This document shows positions 18,201-25,303 of a DNA stretch of 64,000 nt, piece by piece. The DNA comes from Nocardia fusca NBRC 14340. GTDB lineage: Bacteria > Actinomycetota > Actinomycetes > Mycobacteriales > Mycobacteriaceae. Location of the stretch: contig NZ_BDCU01000042.1 of the NCBI RefSeq assembly GCF_001618425.1, forward strand, positions 1 through 64,000, in the 5' to 3' direction. Within the stretch, counting starts at the first letter, position 1. Each line of letters opens with the position of its first letter. A model generated the notes under the pieces. That model made no database searches. It was given only the letters and a program-made list of their open reading frames with translations, and was not told the origin of the DNA. A program made the translations under genes and the position numbers.

Positions 18201-20057
18201 AAGTTCGACGATGCCCGGTTGACACCGGAGGTGCTTGCGGAGTTCGCGCGGGCGTGGGTGACGCTGTTCAGCAGATACCCGGACGTGGATGTTCCGGTCA
18301 TCGAGCCGTCTGTTCTGTGGGAAGGTGAGGCGGTGTCGGCGTTCGCCTCCGATGATCAGCGGCGTACGCGGGTGGCCGGTTCGTCGGCAGAACAGGAACC
18401 GCCGCAAGTGCTGGCGCTGTACGTGAATCGCCGGTTCTTCCTGAAACCGGACGTTTTCCGGTCGGAATCGGCCAGGGCCGGCACACCGGATGATCCGTAC
18501 GACGACTACTTCCTGGAACACGTGCACCGAGCCGTGGCGGCGGGCGAGCTGCCGGCGATGGTGCCGGATCGGCCGGCCTACGCGGTCGCCGTGCTGGCAT
18601 TCGCCGCAGCGCTGGATATTTCGCGTGGCCGGGCGGCCCATCCGGCCGTGGACGAGTTGTCGCGCGAGGCATTCGCCGGTACGGGTCGCCCACAGCACGG
18701 GCCGGAGTTCCGGCGGTGGCAGCTCGAGATGCTCCCGGACGCGGTCGAATGGTCCACGGGTGTGCTGGACAAGTCGAAGGCGCTGGCGCTCGGGCTACTG
18801 AGTACGGAGTTGCCTGGTCAGGAGGAAGAACTGCTGACGGGGTTGGCCGGACTGCTGGATGCGCACGACGGGTCGGCGCCGCGCAGCGTGGCCGCAACCG
18901 ATACCCGTTCCGTGCCTTTGCCTGAACCCGGGAACGCGGCATTGATGCCCACCACGGTGATCGATGACGAGTGGGCGGCCCTGTCGACCGGGTACGACAT
19001 CGCGACCCATCTGCGCAATGTGCTGTATGCCGAAACGGGACGGCATTTCGAGGTGACCGGGTTCGATTCGGAACTGGACCTGGACGTGTTGCGGGAATAC
19101 GCGCGGACGGCTTTCGAGTTCCGTGACGATCTGGCGGCCTACAATGTCCCCGAAATTGCCATCATCGACACCGATAAGGCCAACGGCACTCGGTCATTGG
19201 GGTACGCCGAACTGGCCTACGACGAAGATGCGACACCGCGGCGATATGAATACGAGCGCCCCGGCGAGCGTGCGGTCCGGCTCGTCCACGCCCGGCGATT
19301 GGTACTGGATCGCAACTATGCCATGAACGCCGAGAATTTCTGGCGCGCCAAGACCATTGTGGCGGACAACGGCTATCACCCCGATAGTGGCCGGCATCGT
19401 CCCGTGCGAGCGGTAGTGTTGCATGAGTTAGGGCACGCAGCCGACTACGCGGGGCACGGGGTGGCTCGCACGCTGATCGCAAATGCCCTGCTGGGCCATT
19501 ACATCGCCAAACGCCTTGGCCCGGCCACGGTAGCCGGCTACGAGAAGTGGCTGAAGAGCCGGCTCTGCGGATACAGCTTCCACGCCGACGGGCGGTTGAA
19601 CACGGGTGAAGCGATTGCCTCAGCGTTCTCCGACGTCCGGTCGCAGGGCTACGACAACGTCGGGGACGCGGTGCGGATCATCTACGACTTGACAGTCAAG
19701 GCTGCCGATAATTCACCGGCCGGGCGGGCGCGTCGATCCCTCGACCGCCGGCGATTCGGTGCCGTGCGGTATCACCGCCGAGCCGACGGCACGATCACCC
19801 GGCGGACATCCCGGTCCTCTATACCTCTGGTCGACGGCACTGATCCGCACGGAAAAGGCGATACGATCCAGACTTCGGGAACCAGGGGCGATGGGTCGAC
19901 CGGATTGATCGGGAACAGGACCTTCGAGCCCGACACCCACTCGGCGGGGTCGGCGCCAGGTGATGGCCCGCGGCCGACACCGTGGACGCTCAGGCGACCC
20001 GGTTCCAGTGATTCCCCGCGCGGAAACGACACCACAACGCCGGGTCGGCGACGCTGA
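9234..20057 (+). CDS. Giant polymorphic effector: SecA-like ATPase, papain-like domain and four zincin-like modules
   Basis: A predicted 3607-residue T7SS-type effector. Residues 1-125 are WXG-like helices, 126-330 an Ala/Gly-rich membrane-active-looking region, and 331-735 disordered. Residues 736-1360 are SecA-like: Walker A LPGQGKT (823-829), Walker B VVIDEMD (D918), and late motifs QGQRGVDIS (about 1266) and QGKNRTARNGAPGS (about 1301). A papain-like domain follows with a Cys1648, His1733, Asp1753 triad (NNCVDN, DNHLVVL, VVDLAA). Residues 1990-2275 are a domain shared with the 390-residue protein at 53-54 kb. Four GFD modules fill 2316-3520. Module 2 has HEYMH (2740-2744) and module 4 HELGH (3397-3401) with Glu3459 as a likely third ligand; modules 1 and 3 lack HExxH. 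IGxR-type linkers mark the borders. The GTG start abuts the preceding stop. No frameshift was seen over 10.8 kb. Target unknown. Confidence 0.8.
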   Translation: MARVVDSELLNPVVALRDAFEGLPDFVRLPIEMVVFGGMLPNTDISQMRWMAEELRTDAAALGEHADAVKSILAQEHSIGRFGDGFRDALEQQQDGAGMLREQAVALADQADAAANEAEKHLCVMFVFAIDLAVRLVGMLMAASASGPAGVVAAAPAAQAGLLAGRARVTAMRAAWKQAYERIAANTAARMPKVGPGRFAVVGAVQAAGLTAGVDAGVQGLQVAAGHRDPLLMGADGTNPTGIDLRSIGLAGFAGVAGAAGGMLAARYAPTIFPAVGSSPMLAGLVHGTAGAVSGLGATALVAGWPEHYTDLLGALVNGGFSGAVFARAGMPRPGVVPQTVDGSGGFVHPDAGAAWNAGPSVARGISPEARAEWARAEAAWSSGDRTGATVPDRAVSADGTSGAPTASSAAVTTPAAADSVPGGEPGHAERTESAGRSDPSAVDRPESATAAAQPAESVPGVVERAEPVSVVGRAEPVAAPSPSGHEAVADPMWASPDVRGTGPGAVAAHPNPAAVAAGPESVAGRVETSGAAAGADAARAGGRPETTGAPGRPETVMPAGRGDTPAPDGAQRNPAGGRMPGEALRTVSAAGETAPAPKVMDTAANRPHASTAAALTGAASDRPVPRGAASGAEAGRNGMGTEAGRVRSSDDGHTTSAQAGTDGAGSEPATAGGENTSGERVDPAADSGETTGEPGISGDRAVPGESDTSGDRAPAGDTESAGASGDRVPDGPTSRERAEEILADFHARSAEHLPANLRLSNLSDEAVAAGLFHGSERDSLSAGMEIIRRQTVSEQIPGGMVLRPTQLEGVLELAAGRPVEMLPGQGKTLMFMLHSMRQAVSEGSVLLVTTADGLAHREFTEYRRVLEPFGIDVLRADQESGFGHKPGRPAIVVATGETVGHLCNSGQEAPPRSVVIDEMDAVVDRGEKTFIRSESQSEAAAQPTAQEVFDAHDFLAGALAKGQLSYEDFGLKRLVEEVDIELPDGTFEIGADYWYDGQASLTSGGVEKVQALPGGQRWLQDMGRSRLEMAAAAEFTTRNKTHYVMDQGKIVIIDQGEHGLQRNPKTSSETRWSAEEGKAGLAQAVEAKEIRAAEAIGMSAEQHGIVLRADTDSATSITAAEIYGTDRFFDHVTGASGTLADLGGVLKTVYNLDTPHRVDPYNPVRLVEGAPEVHENTRAKLHALAESAHVMWDGGHGRFQEILCHRNDLVEKQVNALVRAGVPREAIEAVDATRIAKWGADWETRLQNVFDAAGAQGKILVINRQGQRGVDISPSDEVLAQGGMHVWMTEVPEQSYIYEQGKNRTARNGAPGSAQAFMSPQDGIIRNAVHLSGVRETVVSYEQAVGAHRADPTPETHHAVVESADALASLVPGLQDRAHHQQTAQFLLRYAPISEPEALLAAVTPWHPDNAGLAGSDTPADRVRRLAGLLGVPPPALTAGATDETTRNAETRTAEAADPLRELLRRAAVPPAAVEALHQSIDATAPGRAVRYALLTDEQALDHLISRRAPLAAALGWDAAEVEGAEGLRQVGDAATAAQRELARALTAAADPGPASERGPGPSSDVSPALAEVSTTMARDILGEALMGEVSGGAANRQYGSETEAATGGADRTAPHADVVEAAAHYLATTALLDLVTEIHRRSPNNCVDNGVTGMRVLFPDKADHFTMPPGGLALRGRNWATTRQSFRNGAPQESRSLDDAVASLKQRPGGAQVLVYRWKNSEGRSPDADNHLVVLVNDSTDPARPKLKVVDLAASPDGDYTSDFGPEHLANRRALLNRAIPLATWQREQERYLGRLSAADRRFWTIDFDAAGELASDPGTAAMTERPEVRPETERAVEEAPAPVPEAGPPRQPGPRIDALNSRRGAEPVGVGARPSEDAVVAPAEPAATARRPQSAAEIEADAGQPNWRVRRLRDELELTRYLTERDETGSTGAIGSTLPEPGGRDAGSPGWIGSRPADSGARPEESSSSEARRSGVTAENFPLPGRLDQKTRPHTAEAAADLDRLAEFAQDQADWANTVVADLRGLDRPPGPADWEQEFWKITDQRTMTTASEAGPGALSEAIDRPRRTRLGDIPRYGEGPIWIPGRQTPVGLPTWARETFAAAGARARRRFTAEGVTGDILETRIRLTDGTTALGRRLIRGETAENLAQEIRQRRAERTGKLPFAGPALAPGQVFSETSSQEERTRILDDAFAQLAAPGEFTTATWAEIAYKLFHAPQRKSGSDAVIRSFMAAVGVHHLGRVPEFPHDIDLLAMVTSQDEFIALILEHGNITGEIGSPSTGPAGDAVAPGGTIGRRPGDDAAGGADAGPGWVAVESLRRDVFAGHTTIADIGVALQAELRALPGGADHSVRGFDLADADVDIGELRVYAQAVLDICTVFPGHTKRSIVLGRHYFPRHIRTYDSSYPAERQRQIVLDLRTGRSRGQPEPFPMEISPVGERRGDSAERARYRWAVRDLVPHLGIPGWEYAGQLVLPTLMEFFEQDFAAAARPVERQRGPHWDAFYDWQVLQGLGRGDLMHALGREYTVAVGVAAAFAEGRAMAYSPAGRLYELLAAQDGIEKRPITGDAPIGELREATNAEKLGVPPDLVDEFSVIGADADLGDPDTVARVNQAVGDTLQRLLRGFPGHENIKVSGFDSPRLDTDVVKEVARGMGWLMRTYPNTDIREVGFGDLSYEDAQAGTLPGYGAVRCYTESIVFDTTWAASAGEVRKEARRTVATGLHPESFLLRPVLAYTAHEYMHALGVAGSNDGEVAALEALADLYLAEELGEPTPAGWLAWLRTTIPAYGFDAAGRFIAEESVANGGADVAVRRYVLGPHAEVRASSLVQHDLLVEAAARNAQHGRWESMLDAHRFRRNESLLQRYREAGTMLDVAGQVFDAARTRVLGAMDTSGGYVYSDRPERSHPSDAGNEDGSRSEESRGNMGDGLIGRRPSVVPPAQRYGPGISDEWSELIDAGTSRLGRNRAIGARLQSVLRALPGHGDVVVKFDDARLTPEVLAEFARAWVTLFSRYPDVDVPVIEPSVLWEGEAVSAFASDDQRRTRVAGSSAEQEPPQVLALYVNRRFFLKPDVFRSESARAGTPDDPYDDYFLEHVHRAVAAGELPAMVPDRPAYAVAVLAFAAALDISRGRAAHPAVDELSREAFAGTGRPQHGPEFRRWQLEMLPDAVEWSTGVLDKSKALALGLLSTELPGQEEELLTGLAGLLDAHDGSAPRSVAATDTRSVPLPEPGNAALMPTTVIDDEWAALSTGYDIATHLRNVLYAETGRHFEVTGFDSELDLDVLREYARTAFEFRDDLAAYNVPEIAIIDTDKANGTRSLGYAELAYDEDATPRRYEYERPGERAVRLVHARRLVLDRNYAMNAENFWRAKTIVADNGYHPDSGRHRPVRAVVLHELGHAADYAGHGVARTLIANALLGHYIAKRLGPATVAGYEKWLKSRLCGYSFHADGRLNTGEAIASAFSDVRSQGYDNVGDAVRIIYDLTVKAADNSPAGRARRSLDRRRFGAVRYHRRADGTITRRTSRSSIPLVDGTDPHGKGDTIQTSGTRGDGSTGLIGNRTFEPDTHSAGSAPGDGPRPTPWTLRRPGSSDSPRGNDTTTPGRRR

Positions 20058-20303
20058 CCGGCCTGCTGGTACCGCGCATCGAAACACCTTTTGAAATGCG
20101 GAAACAGTGTGGCAGATGGTGTGCCCTCGGCAGGACACGCAAAACCATGGGCCGGGCATATCCGCGAGGTGGTGCGCCCGGCTCGACGGGTCAAGAGAAG
20201 GCGGTCACGATCGTCTCGCCGTACGCGGCGATCGAGTCGAGACACTGGGAGACGCCGGCCAGCGACGGCCGCACGACGAATCGGGTGGCCCCGGCCTCGG
20301 CGG

Positions 20304-20430
20304 CTGGGCCCCGGCGCGGTGATGCACGCGATCGCCGACCACGTCGTCGACACCTACCTGGAGGTGGCGATATCGGTGGAGCGCGACGCGGAGGCGATGG
20401 AGGAAGAGGTGTTCACCCCGCGCTCGCGGA
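20304..20430 (+). pseudogene. Fragment of a CorA-type magnesium/cobalt transporter gene
   Basis: About 42 codons read LGPGAVMHAIADHVVDTYLE and then VAISVERDAEAMEEEVFTPRSR. This matches a short cytoplasmic segment of actinobacterial CorA proteins, upstream of the membrane helices and the GMN motif. Nothing before or after continues the family, so it is an isolated scrap. Confidence 0.6.
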
Positions 20431-20921
20431 TGCGGGTGACCTGACCAGCTGGCTGATATCGGCGCTGCCCGCGGTGCGGCACCGCGGGCAGCGGTTCGGC
20501 GGTGTCGCGCTCCGTGGCCGCGCCTACCCACCCAGCCGCATCCTGGGCGCCTCTCGTTAGAGGAGGACCTTGGTGGTATACCCGCCGGAAACATCCAGCC
20601 CCCATTGACGCTGCGCTGAGGATGTTGGTGGCCTGGGCCGAGCGTCCCTGGCCTGACGCTCGCAGCTCTTACCGGATCGACCGGACATCATGCTGCGGTA
20701 GGTCCGGGTGGCGCGTGCGATCGGAGCCATCGCCGGTATTTCTGCCGGGTGTGCTCTTCGCGGAGATGGATTCCAGTGAGCGTATCGGCGATCGGCGATG
20801 AGTTCCCCGGCCCGGTGCCTGTGGTCGATCCGTGGGATCCCGTACGGGTCGATATGTTGCGGCACGATCCTAGCTATCGAGGATCATTGCCAGGACAGGC
20901 CGTCCTTGTCTGCCATTCGGG
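20431..20921. other. No convincing gene
   Basis: A 50-codon open frame beginning GTG at 20776 (DEFPGPVPVVDPWDPVRVDM...) has plausible composition but no recognised family and no clear ribosome site. Nothing else could be supported. Confidence 0.4.
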
Positions 20922-21587
20922 CTAAGTTCGATGGACCCGGACGTTCGTGGCTCCGTTGGAGTGGAACCACTCCTGCAGGTCGGGTCCGTCCAGCACTATC
21001 GGCGCGCTCTCGCCTATATCTACGGGGCCTATGACCAGGCCCTCGGCTTCCTCGACGTGAGCGCCGTGGATCCGTGCGCGGGACAGTCTGGTGCGTTCGA
21101 ATGTGCAACCGCTGAAGTTCGCTCTGCGAAGGTCTGCCCCTGAAAACGTGACTCGCTGTAGCCGGGCTCCGTGGAAATTCGCGCCCGCCAATTCGGCGAC
21201 CGAAAAGTCGGCGCGCTGCAGGTCCGCACCGCGGAAAACTGCCTGCTGGGCGTGGCAGCCGCGTCCTTGGACCTTGCGGAGGTCTGCGCGACTGAGGTCC
21301 GCCCGGCTGATGTCGGCGGCTGTCAGCCATGCTGTATACAGGTCGGATCCGACCAGTTTCACATCGGTCAGGATCGCTTCGCTGAGTTCCGCCCCGAGCA
21401 GATCCAGGCCGGACAGGTCCGCTCCGGTGAAATCGAGCCCGGATCCACTGAGCAGCGTCGATGGGCTGCTCTCGGTCGCGGGGTCGGCAGGCAGGGCTGA
21501 GAGATAGTCGGCCAGGGCTCGGTGAGCCATTGGGCTCACGGGCCAGTTGCGGACCTCCGCAACGGTGCGGCCGTTTGTGGTCGCCAT
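20922..21587 (-). CDS. Pentapeptide-repeat protein, probable immunity factor of the T7SS toxin operon
   Basis: The 221-residue protein has a run of A(D/N)LxX pentapeptides from about residue 50 to 190 (DFTGADLSGLDLLGAELSEA, FRGADLQRADF, FSGADLRRANF). These form a right-handed quadrilateral beta-helix. It follows the nuclease-type effector pseudogene by two bases on the same strand, the position expected for an immunity gene. Repeat proteins of this kind are known among polymorphic-toxin immunity factors, although some pentapeptide proteins instead protect gyrase. The start could also be ATG 21614, overlapping the upstream stop; 21587 (MATTNGRTVAEVRNW) is slightly preferred. The repeat array is intact although the toxin is broken. 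Confidence 0.72.
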   Translation of the reverse strand: MATTNGRTVAEVRNWPVSPMAHRALADYLSALPADPATESSPSTLLSGSGLDFTGADLSGLDLLGAELSEAILTDVKLVGSDLYTAWLTAADISRADLSRADLRKVQGRGCHAQQAVFRGADLQRADFSVAELAGANFHGARLQRVTFSGADLRRANFSGCTFERTRLSRARIHGAHVEEAEGLVIGPVDIGESAPIVLDGPDLQEWFHSNGATNVRVHRT

Positions 21588-21589
21588 TT

Positions 21590-23090
21590 CTACCAGAGCA
21601 CCTTTCCTTGCCATTCGGGATGGCTTTCCACAAGCTGCCTGAGATGAGCTTTCCGGGACTCGGTCATGCCACTTTGGTCGACCATTACACCTTCTCCGTC
21701 CGCAAGCGAGTCCTCGATCATTTCGACAAACTCCTCGTCGGTTTGTGGATTGGGTATCGGCTTACCCGCGACATCGGCCGGCCGATAATCGGGAATGACA
21801 TCCGGCGAGCTCTTGACATCCCAGTGCAGGCCCGTCTCCTTGTCGACGAACTCGCCGGTGTCCTCTCCGTTGGGACCTGGTTGTGCTCGCTCGAGCGGCC
21901 CGACTCTACCCGCATTCTCATTGGTCAAGCCAACCTCTGCCTCGCGCCTCGACTGTGGACTGACCTTCCCGTTCTTCGCCGGATCCTGCGCAAGTTCCTC
22001 CACACGTTTCGCATACTCGGGTGTACCTGGGGTGTTGCCCGGATTCGCGGGACCGGTCGCATCATCATCGGTGGCTATGTGGACGGCCATGGCGGCGATG
22101 GAGGCGAGGGCGGCGTTGATGCCGTTCGTGGTGAGGTCGGGGATGGCAGTGAAGGCGCCGGAGGCGGTTCCGGCGGCGACTACGGCGCCGAAGATGATGA
22201 GTAGGCGGCTGATCGACACGGCATTCTTGATGATGCCGGCGGCGGTGGCGACGATTTCGACGGTGACCGCAGCACCGCCGCCGGCTGCGGCGGGGGCGGC
22301 GAGTCCGGCGCTGAGGGCGGCGGCTACCGCGACGATGCCGACGGTGATGACGACCGCGACGGCGAGCTCCTGGGTGGCCTGGGCGACCGCGGCCTCGATG
22401 TCGTCGCGCATCTCCCGGAGGGCGTCACGATGATCGCCGACGGGGTGACGAGTGCTTTGGAAGCTTGGGCCAGCTGTTCGGCGGCCTGGGTCAAGGTGAT
22501 GAGTTTGGCTTCGATCGCCGCGATGTTGGGGTCGGTGTTGCCGGTGAAGGTAGCGTTGACGCCTTTGATCCGGTCGGCGGCGCCGGTGATGGTGGTGTGC
22601 TCGGCGAATGTTTTCCAGGCGTCTGCGGCTTTGCCGAGTCTGGTGACATCGCCGTTGGGGATTCGGCCGACCTCCTTCAGTAGCCCGGCGACCGCGCCTT
22701 CGTCGAGGCCGGGACCGTTGTCGCCTTTGGCGTTGCCCGGTAGTTCCATGCCGGAGTCGTAGAGGGGTTCGGAGGCGGTGGGGCGTTCGGGTTCGGGGCC
22801 GCTGGCTGTGGCGCGGTTGGCATGCCACCAGTTGTAGCCGTTGGCAGCCAGGACATCACCGAACGCTGCAGGGCGTTGGCCAGGGTCGCGGCGAGGGTGA
22901 CGATATCGGTGGCGTGCTTGTTGTAGGCGGTGGTCCAGGCTTCGGAGTCCTTGTGGTCGCCGGCCATGCCCCCGCACTCGTGCAGCAGAGTGCTGTGCAG
23001 GGGCCCCAATGCTAGGCAGAGGTCGCCGGCCAATAGGCGGCATTTGTCCGCGGCGGCGTAGTACACGCCGGAGTCGATGACCCAGGTCAT
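21590..23090 (-). pseudogene. T7SS polymorphic toxin with C-terminal PD-(D/E)xK-like nuclease domain, two frameshifts
   Basis: Joining three frames gives about 500 residues. The N-terminal secretion-type helical domain starts at ATG 23090 (MTWVIDSGVYYAAADKCRLL). A helical middle (GVNATFTGNTDPNIAAIEAK) and an Ala/Val-rich hydrophobic region follow. The C-terminal domain begins REAEVGLTNENAGRVG and contains GLHWDVKSS, the D-x-K pattern of restriction-endonuclease-like toxins. Frame breaks lie near 22874 (NALQR to FGDVLAANGY; one base missing) and near 22427 (TPSAII to DALREMRDD). Either would abolish full-length toxin. The WXG protein upstream and the pentapeptide protein downstream complete the cassette. 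Sequencing error at both sites is possible. Confidence 0.75.
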
Positions 23091-23093
23091 GGG

Positions 23094-23390
23094 TTATGCA
23101 CCGTCCAGCATCTTCCGGTTCACCTCGGCTGCGGTGGTGTATCGGGTGTGTGCGGTGCGGGCGGCGTCGCTGATATCGGCCAGGCCGGTGGCGAATTCGC
23201 GGGCCCCGGTCGACCACACGCGGTGGGCGTCGCGGTAGGCGTTGGCGGCAAGGGTTTCCCAGGCTCCGTCGAGGGTGGCGACCTTGTCGTCGATGAGGTC
23301 GAGTTGTTCGGTGAGGTAGCCGGCCAGACTCGACAGGCGGGAGACGAGGTTGTCGAGTCGTTCGATATCGACGGCGAATTCGGAGTTCAT
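23094..23390 (-). CDS. WXG100-family (ESAT-6-like) T7SS protein
   Basis: The 98-residue all-helical protein has the central turn LDGAWETLAANAYRDAHRVW, where the usual W-x-G is W-x-T. Such proteins form helical-hairpin dimers that carry or accompany effectors through an ESX/T7SS. ATG 23390 was chosen because it gives a normal WXG100 length and forms an ATGA overlap with the stop of the upstream gene. The downstream effector starts four bases after its stop. No ESX machinery lies in the window, so export would depend on a system elsewhere. Confidence 0.8.
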   Translation of the reverse strand: MNSEFAVDIERLDNLVSRLSSLAGYLTEQLDLIDDKVATLDGAWETLAANAYRDAHRVWSTGAREFATGLADISDAARTAHTRYTTAAEVNRKMLDGA

Positions 23391-23587
23391 AGGTTCAAGC
23401 TCGGGAACTGCTGGGAGTCGCCACGCCACCCGTCGGCGAGCAACGCATCGACGTCTGTGCCTGCCGAATCCAGGCCGGACCGGAGATTCCGGGCGATATC
23501 GGCAACGAACTGTCCCACCGTCCGAACCTCTTCCGGTACAACAGTGACATCACCGGCAGGGTTTGGACTTCCCCCTGGATCGACCAT
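23387..23587 (-). CDS. Short WXG100-like protein, apparently C-terminally shortened
   Basis: The 66-residue protein MVDPGGSPNPAGDVTVVPEE continues through a first helix (VRTVGQFVADIARNLRSGLD) to the WXG turn GWRGDS. It then ends abruptly with QQFPSLNL, so the second helix of the hairpin is missing compared with about 100 residues in the family. It overlaps the next WXG100 start by ATGA, so translational coupling is preserved. This suggests an internal deletion rather than a frameshift. It may be non-functional, or serve only as a leader cistron. Confidence 0.55.
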   Translation of the reverse strand: MVDPGGSPNPAGDVTVVPEEVRTVGQFVADIARNLRSGLDSAGTDVDALLADGWRGDSQQFPSLNL

Positions 23588-24439
23588 GACTGCGAGATTA
23601 TCAGGGAGCGCCTGACCCAGCTACCGGCTCGCGCGCACATCGATCCGCACCGAGCCTTTCAGCCACCCGGGACGAGCGGTAGCTCGGGTTTGCCCACTCG
23701 GACCGTTCGCATCCCGCGGAGTCGCAATCCTCCCGAGCTTCATTGCTCAACTTCACCGCGCGCGATGAGGTGATCGGATCTACTCGTAGGCGTTGCCAGA
23801 CCGCCGGCCCAAGGCGGGACCGGCCGAAGAAAGTTCCGGTAGCTTTCCAAGCTTCATAGACGATGATTCCTGGATGTCGGCGAATACTCGACGAGGCGAG
23901 ATTCAATGGAAGGAACCTCCTTCACGGGGCGGCTGACCCGGGGTCGGTTGTCGTGGCACCAGCAGTTCATGCCCGGACCGGAATTAGGTCGATATTCGCT
24001 TCACAGGAACAACAACGAAACCGTGTAGTCTGGCCGCATGCACACCGAACCCCGGTGCAGCTGCCGCGATTCCAGTGTTCTGATCCCCCTCCGGACACTC
24101 TCGTAATGTGCTGAACTGCGATTATGCAGTATCGCAATGTTTCACTCTTGATATTTTCGCAGGTCGGGGCATTGTGCGAGGGGCTCTTGTCCTCTCCGGA
24201 CACATTTTCGCGGCATTTCTGCCCGAGGGCCGTGTCCATGCCTCGACCCGACCACGCACCTCGCGGGCCGCGAGCATGTCTCTGCCGCCAGTACGGTTCT
24301 GTCCGCTTCATCGCGGTCGGGAGCAACGTCCACGCACCGCGATCGGAGCACGTATCGGCCTTGCGAGGGCCAGGATGCGAAGTTCGCTGCAGCTCGCCGG
24401 TTCAGTCTGCGCCGTGGCAGCGATCGGGGCTGCCGCTGC
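23588..24439. other. Intergenic region without recognisable genes
   Basis: No open frame has protein-like composition or a ribosome site. The promoter of the leftward T7SS toxin operon should lie near 23590-23700. The rest, up to the LysR stop at 24440, holds nothing I can identify. Confidence 0.5.
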
Positions 24440-25303
24440 TCAGATCAAATCGAGGTAGTCTCGCAGCGCCGCGTTGGGATTGTCGGGGCGATAGGCGATC
24501 CCGACGGTCAGATACTTCGGGGGCCCGTCGAGCTGACAGAGATGGACGCCGGGAACGCGAAAGGTGTTCGCGCGTCCAGCGGGCATGGGGGCGATCCCCA
24601 CTCCCGCTCCCACCGCGTGCAGGACCTGTTCGTCGTCGGCTTCACTGCGTACCACGCGCGGTGCAGTGTCGGGCCACATCTGTTCGACGATGCAGTCGTA
24701 CATGCCGGGTCCGTTGGAGCGCGGCCAGAACACGACCGGCTCGTCGACCAGTTGCTCCGGTCGAATCCGGTCCAGGGTCGTGAACGGGTGGTTCGCCGGA
24801 ACGGCCAGCAGCAGTTGTTCGCGGTCCATCACCTCAACGGTCATATCGGGTTCGTCGACGGGAGGCCGCACAACGGCGATGTCCACCACGCCCTCCCGCA
24901 CCAACTCCAGATTCCGTTTCGTGAAACCTCGATGTTCCTCGATCGCGACGTCGGGGAACCGCGTGCGGAACGCGTCGAGGGTGTTGGCGATGGCGCCGCC
25001 CGCCCAGGACCGGGTATGCGCGAATCGCAGTGTCGCGCTCCCGCTGGCGGCGGCCTGGATCCGCATCAGTGCCCGGTCCGCGGCAACGAGCAGGAATCGC
25101 GCCTCGCGAACGGCGACTACGCCCGCATCCGTGAGTCCGATCCGCGGGCCGTTCCGGTCGATCAACGTCACCCCTACCTCGCGTTCGAGCACTTTGATCT
25201 GCTGGCTCAGCGCGGACTGGGCGACGTGCAGTGCCGCGGCGGCCCGCGTGAAGCTGGAGTGCTCTGCCACCGCGACGAGATAGCGGGCGCGTTGGAGGTT
25301 CAT
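24440..25303 (-). CDS. LysR-family transcriptional regulator of the D-amino-acid operon
   Basis: The 287-residue protein has the N-terminal winged HTH at 1-60 (LVAVAEHSSFTRAAAALHVA ... SALSQQIKVLEREVG). A type 2 periplasmic-binding-protein effector domain follows at about 90-285, with FVIRP-like elements RFPDVAIEEHRGF and VLHAVGAGVGIAPMPAG. Length is typical. It is transcribed divergently from the transporter-deacylase-dehydrogenase-RidA operon, separated by 124 bases. This is the classical layout in which a LysR protein controls itself and the divergent genes in response to a pathway metabolite. ATG 25303 gives the canonical MNLQRARYLVAV start. The ligand is unknown; an N-acyl-D-amino acid or a product of it is a reasonable guess. 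Confidence 0.88.
   Translation of the reverse strand: MNLQRARYLVAVAEHSSFTRAAAALHVAQSALSQQIKVLEREVGVTLIDRNGPRIGLTDAGVVAVREARFLLVAADRALMRIQAAASGSATLRFAHTRSWAGGAIANTLDAFRTRFPDVAIEEHRGFTKRNLELVREGVVDIAVVRPPVDEPDMTVEVMDREQLLLAVPANHPFTTLDRIRPEQLVDEPVVFWPRSNGPGMYDCIVEQMWPDTAPRVVRSEADDEQVLHAVGAGVGIAPMPAGRANTFRVPGVHLCQLDGPPKYLTVGIAYRPDNPNAALRDYLDLI

Noticed and set aside
17094..18698. Minus-strand open frame of 534 codons opposite the zincin modules
   Set aside because: Arg/His-rich shadow with no domain; the plus-strand frame carries the HExxH motif.
20776..20925. 50-codon open frame DEFPGPVPVVDPWDPVRVDM...
   Set aside because: Plausible composition but no ribosome site, no family and it ends beside the stop of the pentapeptide gene.
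23595..23910. Small frames between the T7SS operon and lysR
   Set aside because: No ribosome sites, signal peptides or motifs; treated as intergenic.
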